A stretch of 64,000 nt of DNA from Miscanthus floridulus. Lineage: Eukaryota > Streptophyta > Magnoliopsida > Poales > Poaceae. Positions 57,002-64,000 of the stretch are shown here, piece after piece. The stretch covers positions 21,350,055 through 21,414,054 of the forward strand of contig NC_089594.1 of NCBI RefSeq assembly GCF_019320115.1, written 5' to 3'. The notes below the pieces were generated by a model. It was not told the origin of the DNA. It ran no database searches and saw only the letters and a list, made by a program, of their open reading frames with translations. The position numbers were made by a program, and so were the translations under genes. Numbering within the stretch: the first letter of the stretch is position 1; every line of letters begins with the position of its first letter.

Positions 57002-57420
57002 GGAGACGACCTAGTCTCCGATTTCTCCCTACACGTGCTATGGGCTCTGCACTCTGCGGTATGGGTGGTCGGCTGTGGTCCCTTGGTCATACCTGTTTTT
57101 CCTACATGTCTACGGGCTCCGCGCTCGACGTTATGGACTATGGGTTAGCCAAGGCCGAGAGTTCAACACAGGACTACTTGCTCGTACTCCGCCTATACGA
57201 TCTATATCTCCAAGTTATTTCGATAACCACCGAGCAGTACACGTTCCGCTTTTTTCCTTTCTATGGAGAAGACCCAGTCTCTGATCTCTCCCTACACGTG
57301 CTACGGGCTCAGCGCTCTGCGTCATAGGTGGTCGGCTGCGGTTCCTTGGTCACGCCTATTCTTCCTACACGTGCACGGGCTCTGCGCTCAACGTCATGGA
57401 CTATGGGCTAGCTGAGGCCA
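57002..57420. repeat. Diverged tandem duplication, about 263-bp period
   Basis: GGAGACGACCTAGTCTC at 57002 and GGAGAAGACCCAGTCTC at 57265 start two copies of a ~155-bp block (CTACACGTGCTA, GTGGTCGGCTG, GTCATGGACTATGGG). Confidence 0.8.
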
Positions 57421-57672
57421 TGGGGGTCAGTAGCAAACTAACTGTTCGGACTCCATTTATACTCCGTATAAATACCTTATGGTCGTAATTACGAAGATTT
57501 TTTCGCCGAAATACAATCTGACTGCATACACATGCACTTTATAACAGTTATCATCTGTATAAGTATTTTCCATGCTTTCGCGCATTCTAACTATACTGTC
57601 CAAAAATTACTGATGATATCTACCAAGGAGATCATTGTGCTTCGCCACTACCGTCAGTCTCTCTGAACAGGT

Positions 57673-58863
57673 CTATATCGCCAGCCAACTTTTTCGCCGC
57701 GTCTTCCACCTCATCCTCCAGCCGCTGGGTCTCTGTTCGCTCAGCCCCTCGGCGTACCCGCCCCCTATCGCCTCAAGGTCAGTGGCTGGATAGTGGGACC
57801 AAACAACAGTAAGGGTGTGGGTAGTGGTGGTAACAACGGCGTTGCGGTTGAAGCTCTTGAAGCTTTCCCACGCCATCTTGCATCTTTCGATGATGATGTC
57901 CGGGCGCGGCGGCCTACAGTCAGGCTGAGGAGCAGTTTCCGGTTCGACACAGGCGAGCACTGGGTTGATTCCGGCAACTACGGCGTCAAATTTGTTCCTC
58001 TGGGACCGGGCTTCTTGCTCTAGCACATCGAACTATGCCTTGACCCTCTGATGATAGTCTGCATGCATTTTGAAGTTCCATCAGGCAAGACAATCGCTAT
58101 AGCAGAAAACCCGACCAGGAGGTACTTACCATTTAGCTCCTCGGTCAGTTTGTTCGCTCGCCCTGTCTCTTTCACTTTCTCCTCTCGGAGTTGCTCGAGG
58201 GCCTAGCGCAGTTGGCCGACCACTATGTCTTGTTCTACAAGTACATCATTCATCACCAAAAGTAATCATATCTACTTGGACATCGCAGCGGACAGCCGAG
58301 TGGTTTTGTTTCATGTAAAACCACTTGGAATTCCACCCTTTCAGGGAAGTGTTCAGAGGTATGCTGATATAATCGCTGGCCATTCCGTCCCAGAGCTGTA
58401 GATATACGTCGCCGACCACCTTGGAGTCGCCGCCGCCTTTCTTCTTTAACCAAAATAAGTGTCTAAAGAGGTTGAAGTGTGGCAGAATCCCAAGAAACGC
58501 CTCACAAAGGTGAATAAAGATTGAGATGTGCAATATAGTGTTGGGGTGGAGATTGCACAGACTAATCGACCAAAATACCAACAGATCTCGCAGGAAGGGA
58601 TGAACAGGGAACCCCAATCCACGCCAGAAATAATCTTCAAAGACTACAACTTCATCGGTGTTAGGCATTGGAAAGGGCTCACCACTGGCTGGCTGCCATC
58701 CGGCGGTGACGCGGTCAGGAAGCACGCCCGCCGTCACCATTCTTTCGAGCTCCGCTTCTCCAGTGCGCGACGGCATCCACTCTTCGTCACGACTGGCTCC
58801 GCTTCCTGCTTTCTTTGGGTTTGTTTTCTTCGGGTTCACGGCTCTCCTCTTCGGCGCCATCAC
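57673..58863 (-). pseudogene. Antisense ORF of the Tat element (PF04195-like), probably spliced
   Basis: From the ATG near 58863 the minus strand encodes a basic N-terminus, the PF04195-like region (FPMPNTDEVVVFEDYFWRGL, GFPVHPFLRDLLVF, LHPNTILHISIFIHLCEAFL, FRHLFWLKKK, KGWNSKWFYMKQ) and, after a stop/frameshift at 58246, a coiled coil (ALEQLREEKVKETGRANKLT). An intron candidate at 58059-58129 (GTAAGT...GCAG, 71 bp) joins EELN to DYHQRVKA in frame; the downstream part (VLEQEARSQRNKFDAVVAG) runs to 57673. Tat/Grande elements carry such an ORF opposite to pol; its role is unknown. A TAG lies just after DYHQRVKA. An F to frame change at 58246 means it is not intact. Confidence 0.75.
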
Positions 58864-59322
58864 TTAGATCTGGATGCGGTTTGGCGTTGGCAACGTGTGT
58901 GTTTGCGAATCTAGAGGAGTGGTGGCTGAGGTGGAAGATGAAATGGCGAAGTGGCAAAGGTGGGGGAATGGGAGGCGGCGGTACTGTTATAAAGCACTTT
59001 CCCCACTTTTATGACTCAAGGGTTTTTGGGAAACCGTTCCCGTGATCTGCGCCGCTATGAATTCTCCGATGCGGCTAAATGGGCCGTTACCAGGATTTTC
59101 GCACAACCTCAGCCCACGTCGCTCGTTTGTTGCTACTGTCAGTTGCTCCTCACTGAAATTTCACCGACTCCTCCGCCATTTATTAAGGCTAATTAACTGA
59201 CACTATACAGCCTTTACTACGGTTTTTTCTCCACGATTTGATTTCTCCGATAACTCCGCCTGTAGCATGGGGACTGGCGGCCTGCTCCGTTGGTCTTTAT
59301 TTGTTCTTCTATTTCTGACCCT

Positions 59323-59830
59323 GGCACCATGTGACTGCATCACCTACTGTCAGGCTCGGGGACTAAGTGGGCACACTTCACCTTGCGGTGAATGTGCTTT
59401 GCCTCTTTGTGAGACACGCCCGGGGACTGGCTACCTGCTTGGCTAGTTTTCTACTATTCTTCAAGTTTCTGACCCTGGCACCACATGACGACATCATCTG
59501 CTGTTAGGCTCGGGGACTAAGTGGGCACACTTCACCTCACGGTGAGTGTGCGGGATTTTTTCTGTAAGACTAGATGCCTATAGTGGAAGATTGACTCCTA
59601 CAACTTTGTTCGGACTCTAAGTGGGCATACTTGGTCCACTGAGGAGAAATTTTCGATTCTGAACTTGAGCTCCTTACACCCTTATGGCAAGCCGTATTTT
59701 GGTTACTCTGCTCGGCGATGGTTCACGCTGCTCGGCGACAGGTCGTGCTGCTCGACGATGGGTTAGTCTGCTCGGCAACGGTTCACACTGCTTGGCGATG
59801 GCTCACACAGCTTGGCAGTTCAGCATGGTG
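59323..59830. repeat. 3' region repeats with PPT-like motifs
   Basis: GACCCTGGCACCA(T/C)(G/A)TGA, GGCTCGGGGACTAAGTGGGC and ACACTTCACCT recur about 150 bp apart (59323 and 59473). From 59705 a loose ~24-bp repeat CTGCTCGGCGA(T/C)GGTTCA(C) occurs about five times. Confidence 0.8.
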
Positions 59831-59913
59831 GTTGGACCATGTGCTTGACTGCTCGATGTTGTTCGCACCTGCTTGGACGAGTAAAAGACGATGTTGCACA
59901 ACGGGTACAAGGC

Positions 59914-59927
59914 GCTCGGGGACTAGC
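59914..59927 (+). other. Polypurine-tract region of the Tat element
   Basis: GCTCGGGGACTAGC directly precedes the 3' LTR start at 59928. Confidence 0.6.
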
Positions 59928-60400
59928 TGTGGGGTGTACGACCCCGGATACCCACGGCCGACCACATGGGCTACGCCCCTAGGGGTGGCCTAGCCCACAA
60001 GAAGAAGCCTTGCGGGGCACGACTCTGCTCGGCGCCTTCCGCAAGACATCGGGAAGATATCCTGAAGATACTACGAGATCTGTTAGGATATGTATGATAC
60101 CAAGATTCCTGTAATCAGTTATTACTTTCCGGTTATCTCTCAGATCTAACCGACTTGTAACCCTGCCTCCCGGACTATATAAGGCGGGCAGGGACCCCCT
60201 CTAAAATCACGGCACATCATACGATAGCTAATACAAACCAACAGACCACAGGAGTAAGGTATTACGTCATACTGACGGCCTGAACCGGTCTAACTCGTGT
60301 GTCTCTGGGGCCTTCTTGTTCTTGATCTCGCGCTCTCATGTCGATCAATCTACCTTCGTAGGATACCCCTCGAAGGACTGCCGACGATATTATGTCGACA
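59928..60400 (+). repeat. 3' LTR of the Tat element
   Basis: 473 bp, TGTGGGGTGT...GTCGACA, with TATATAAG at 60176-60183. Confidence 0.9.
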
Positions 60401-60449
60401 CTTAACCTAGCTAGTCTCCTTTACGTTGGATCCTTTCCAATTCCACTAC

Positions 60450-60492
60450 TATATATATATATATATATATACATATATACATATATATATAC

Positions 60493-60525
<33 letters not shown>

Positions 60526-60582
60526 CATACATATATACATATATATACATACATACATATATATATACATATATATATATAC

Positions 60583-60628
<46 letters not shown>
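60450..60628. repeat. TA/TACA microsatellite
   Basis: About 180 bp of alternating ATAT runs with interspersed ATAC. The long Tyr/Ile ORFs across it are artefacts. Confidence 0.95.
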
Positions 60629-60640
60629 CTACTACTCTCC

Positions 60641-60882
60641 AGCTGGCTATAGAATAACTTATTCTGTAGCCATTTTGAGTTACGATAATTACTATGTTAA
60701 TTTATGAGATTATAGTAACTCCTTACTAAGTGGTTTACTATAACGTTATGGTAAATATCGTCATGTGTTATAGTAACCCAACTGTCGTAAATATGTATTG
60801 ACATTATCGTAAATTAGTATATAAAATTATCGTAAATGGAGGTGGCTATAGAATAACTTATTTTGTAGCTGGCTACTGAATA
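60641..60882. mobile_element. MITE-like element with palindromic end motifs
   Basis: GGCTATAGAATAACTTATT(C/T)TGTAGC occurs at 60645-60671 and 60844-60870 in the same orientation. Each copy is nearly its own reverse complement. An 8-bp direct repeat TACTCTCC lies at 60633-60640 and 60883-60890, the duplication size of hAT elements. Interior is AT-rich with no ORF. Confidence 0.6.
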
Positions 60883-61137
60883 TACTCTCCATATATACAC
60901 ACACGCAATGATCTTTGTTAATTAATTTCCATCCTAATCACATTCATAAAACCATCACCATTCCTCTCCACTTCCTCTACTTTTTTTTATAACCGCACTT
61001 CCTCCGCTGATGCAGGGCCATTGTGCCTTTTCGTTTCTACCATAATACTCTATTTCTTCTCTCTCTGTATATATATACATGCATAATCTATCCTATATTC
61101 TATCCACTTCTAATCCTGTGTACAAAAAAAAAACCTC

Positions 61138-61245
61138 ACAAAAATACTGTTATCAACAGTTCCTCGACTCAGAACACTGTTAAACCCCTCCCACAAAAAT
61201 ACTGTTGATCAACAGTTCCCCTGATTCAGAACACTGTTCCACACA
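61138..61245. repeat. Tandem duplication, 54-bp period
   Basis: CACAAAAATACTGTT...TCAACAGTTCC...CAGAACACTGTT is present at 61138 and 61192. The second copy contains the perfect palindrome TGTTGATCAACA. Confidence 0.85.
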
Positions 61246-62167
61246 GCAGTGTCCAACCAGCGTCATATCGGCACCCGGGCATCGGCTGCCGTCCACGTTG
61301 CTACCCTCGCTCTCTCCCGAACCTTCTCGCTTGCACTGGCACTGCCCGTCCTCTTCACGCCGCCACGCCTTCTCCCGTGCTGCCCTGCCGTCGTGTGGTG
61401 GCACATCGGCACGGCCGGCCCCCATCGCGGAACAGCGACGCACCCACCCCGGCGTGGCAGCCTGGGCGCGGGCCGCTGCCACACCACGTCTCCACACCTT
61501 CCCCTCCGATGCCGTCCACACGTTCAACCTTCTAGAACCAACGATGCGGCATCACGTCCTCGGCAAACCACGCCACCCTTATCCCTTCCGCCTCCTCTCC
61601 CAGACAGCGGTGGCCGCCCCCCGGCCTAGCGCGGCGGTGCACCCGCGCGGGCGGGCCCAACACGGGTCGCGGGCGACGTGCCCCCCTCCCCCGCGGCTGG
61701 CACACAACGGAGCGGCGGCTCCAGCGCAGGCGCCATGCTTTTCCCCTCCCCTGTCTGCAGCACACGCAGCTACGGTGCGGCGCTCCTGCCGACCTCGCTT
61801 GCCTCCCGCAGGGCCACGCTGTCGCCCCAGGCCGCTACAGCCGTAGGCCACCCGTCGCGCCCCAGGACCCATCCCTGATGGTGCCTGCTCCGCTGCCGTC
61901 GCCCCTTGCCCATGTACGGGTGACACCGGCCGCCCCGTCGGCCCTGCGTGGTCGCCTCTTCATCTGCCCTGTCTGCGGCTCCGCTCGGCACCTCGCCCTA
62001 CCCGTGGCGTGTCGCCTCTTCCTCTCCGTTGCGGCCGGATTTGGTGAGACCTCGCCCTCTACTCCTCTATTCCATGACTACTCCCCCAGGTCCTGCATCC
62101 CTCCGTGTTCTCCTTCGTGCAGGTGACTGGCTGATGCGGCAGCGTGCGCTACCTCGCCCTCTACAGG
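61246..62167 (+). other. GC-rich stretch, possible transcribed leader; no protein recognised
   Basis: C-rich sequence with a 213-codon frame (61205-61846) of Pro/Ala/Arg/Ser-rich low complexity. CAG|GTGACT at 62124 and CAG|GTAATA at 62167 are good splice-donor matches, after which composition falls to AT-rich. It could be a first exon of a non-coding or unrecognised transcript. I found no acceptor or downstream coding exon. Confidence 0.3.
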
Positions 62168-62222
62168 TAATAACCCTGCCTTTTGTTACTAAGCTAACGA
62201 TGACCATGTAATGGCATAGCTA

Positions 62223-62945
62223 TTTCGAGATTAAGATGCATATTTTACTGAATCAAGAAGGTAGACCGCTCCATCTAAGGTATATACACTGACTATAGTA
62301 CATAGCATTTCTTTTTTTTTTTGTTTCTTAAAGAGAATTATTCCAGTTATTTTTTTCTTAAAGTGCTTTCAAACTGATTAGGGCAATCACATTTAAGCCA
62401 TAAACTATTCTTGAAGTGATTTCAAACTGATTAGGATCCTTCCATCTACATTCTCAGCACTACGTGTAATGGCTATATTCCTTGCAGAAAACCTTTTTCT
62501 TTGTTAGTACATGTACATAAAGTTTTCTTCCATTTTTTAAGGTTGTTACGTTCAGAGATGCTGCAGTTCTTTTGCTGCATTATGTTCATGGAATCCGAGC
62601 ACAAGGTTATAAGTTGTAGTACAGCTATTTCGAAATTAAGATGCATGTTTGACTGAATGGAGAGGTACATCCCGAAGATACGTAATAGCATGGGAGATAT
62701 CAATAGCAATTTCCAAATCAGTTAAAATTCCAATATTTTACCATTTATACTTGCATATACCTATTCTCATGTAATATACAGTTAGTATTGTATTCTTTGG
62801 TGAATACCTATTCCTTTGTTAGTACATCCATATCTAAAGTGTTCTTCCATTTTCTTAGGCTCATATACTTACAGTTGTTGCAATTCTTATGCTGAATTTT
62901 GATGATTAGATTCAAGCACACCGTGTTAAGTTGGACCACCTCAAT
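62223..62945. repeat. Diverged duplication, about 335-405 bp offset
   Basis: TTTCG(A)GATTAAGATGCAT at 62225 recurs at 62629, and TTTGTTAGTACAT...TTCTTCCATTTT...GCAGTTCTT-like text at 62498-62610 recurs at 62815-62900. No gene recognised. Confidence 0.6.
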
Positions 62946-62947
62946 TT

Positions 62948-63077
62948 GGCCCCGTTCGGCTTGCTGAAACTTGGCTAAAAAACACTGTTCTTGCTGAATT
63001 GTTGTGAGAAAAAAATATTGTTTCAGCTGAAAAAACAAGCTGAATAGTGTGGATTTTAAGGTAAGCCGAACGGGGCC
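62948..63077. mobile_element. Short MITE with 15-bp perfect TIR
   Basis: GGCCCCGTTCGGCTT at the left and its exact complement AAGCCGAACGGGGCC at the right (63063-63077), 130 bp in all. No clear target duplication, so the superfamily is uncertain. Confidence 0.8.
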
Positions 63078-63392
63078 TTCGCTCTTGGCCTCCTGCTTGC
63101 GAACTCCGCTGGATGGGTCTTCGCTCTTGGCCTCCAGACTTTGATCGATTGCAGAAGCAAAAGAATTCAGAAAATACTTCTGAAGTAATACATGTATCTA
63201 GGTATGGCCTTCTAAACTTCGGTGAATGGTCGACATTAAACATTCTATATTGTTTATTCTGTCGTTTTTATCCAAATGATTATTTTGGCTTATGTGCTTC
63301 GGTTTAGCTGAAATGCATGTCTGAATTGATTACCTACACCTCTCTATATTAGATGCATTTTGCCATAGTCTTCAGTATACCTTCTAATCTAA

Positions 63393-63726
63393 GGGGGTGT
63401 TTGAATCCCGTGACTAAAATTTAGGAGGTGTCACGTGAGGGTGTCGTATGGGGTGTTCGAATACTAATAAAAAAACAAATTATAGAATCCGTCAGTACTC
63501 CACAAGACGAATCTGTTAAGCTTAATTAGTCCGTCATTATCACATGTTTACTGTAGCACCACAATGTCAAATCATGGACTAATTAGGCTTAAAAGATTTG
63601 TCTCGCAAATTAGTCGCAAACTGTGCAATTAGTTTTGTAATTAGTCTATATTTAATACTTCATGCATGTGTCCAAATATCTGATGGGACATTGACTAAAG
63701 TTTAGGAGGAGGAACCAAACACCCTC
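63393..63726. mobile_element. Tourist-like MITE, 334 bp
   Basis: TIR GGGGGTGTTTGAATCC against GAGGGTGTTTGGTTCC; TAA on both sides (63390-63392 and 63727-63729). Interior motifs are shared with 2384-2725. Confidence 0.85.
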
Positions 63727-63729
63727 TAA

Positions 63730-64000
63730 GTACTTCTTTGATGCTGTTGCTCCCTTCTTCCTCCGGTTGCAAGCTATCCCTGCCGCCTTCCTCCTCCTTT
63801 TGCAGCGACATTTGTATCATCCATATGTTGACATTTGATGAAAAGCTACTTTCTAGAGCATATGATTCTGAAAAGGAAATATCACTTGGGAGTGATGATA
63901 TGATGAATTCATTATAGTAGATTGCAGGTTCGGTTGTTTGTTTTCGAATAGTTTTGAGTCAAGATGTGAATATCTCCGTATAGTTAGCATGTTTGGTGCA
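63730..64000. other. Window end, nothing recognised
   Basis: No gene or repeat boundary visible. Confidence 0.5.

Larger units (their letters stand above)
49731..60400 (+). mobile_element. Tat-lineage Ty3/gypsy retrotransposon, 10.7 kb
   Basis: LTRs of 472 and 473 bp bound the element. On the plus strand it has gag, protease, reverse transcriptase, RNase H, a second RNase H and integrase, then a long 3' region with an antisense ORF and tandem repeats. Dual RNase H and the antisense ORF are hallmarks of the Tat/Grande group. No perfect target duplication is seen: CTAAC before and CTTAA after. The LTRs differ at about 30 of 472 positions by hand alignment (about 6.4%). Coding regions have several frameshifts and stops. 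Confidence 0.9.

Noticed and set aside
56608..57014. Open frames on both strands with repeats of FSPNRR or ENVFGVLEKT type
   Set aside because: They arise from the 23-bp tandem array, which is open in all frames.
49726..60405. Target duplication for the Tat element
   Set aside because: CTAAC and CTTAA do not match well enough to claim.
60392..60707. Long Tyr/Ile/Thr ORFs
   Set aside because: They are translations of the TA/TACA microsatellite.
61205..61846. 213-codon ORF as a protein-coding gene
   Set aside because: Low-complexity Pro/Ala/Arg composition and no recognisable domain; kept only as a possible transcribed region.

Overview
The window looks like nuclear DNA from a grass, most likely a panicoid or Andropogoneae relative such as sorghum, Miscanthus or sugarcane. 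The evidence is long nested LTR retrotransposons of types abundant in grasses, Tourist-, hAT- and Mutator-type elements, GT-AG introns, and gene remnants whose families (BAHD acyltransferase, DUF6598, grass F-box, purple acid phosphatase) are typical of Poaceae. The species is inference. There are no operons, and I saw no rRNA or tRNA gene.

Positions 1-12.6 kb hold a truncated LTR, small transposons (Tourist-like, hAT with a perfect 8-bp target duplication, a 1.27-kb Pack-MULE-like element) and a run of minus-strand gene remnants: the first exon of a major-facilitator transporter, an RNase H-like domain, a TFIIS N-terminal-domain gene and a BAHD acyltransferase. At 12.3-18.6 kb the 3' end of a purple acid phosphatase gene is split by a complete but decayed Ty1/copia element with a perfect CTTCC target duplication. 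At 20.5-23.1 kb lies a three-exon DUF6598 gene with three lesions.

From 24 to 49.5 kb two related broken F-box genes flank a nest of elements. The largest is a 13.0-kb Ty3/gypsy chromovirus (Tekay-type) on the minus strand, with 3.6-kb LTRs and a perfect GGTAG target duplication. Its extra ORF upstream of gag begins with a histone-H3-tail-like sequence, and its pol ends in a chromodomain. It sits in remnants of an older Tat-type element. A 2.5-kb solo LTR lies near an F-box-like remnant. Weak but matching CACTA termini at 24253 and 49472, with a 3-bp ATG repeat, raise the possibility that the whole 25-kb block is one composite CACTA transposon.

Positions 49.7-60.4 kb are a Tat-lineage gypsy element (dual RNase H, antisense ORF with a probable intron, an 11-copy 23-bp satellite-like array). 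The last 3.6 kb hold a TA-rich microsatellite, three MITEs and a GC-rich, possibly transcribed stretch.

Every host-like gene I could identify carries a lesion or is only a fragment. The 5 kb of chromovirus coding sequence has only nonsense transitions and no frameshift, which argues against general sequencing indels as the cause of the other breaks.
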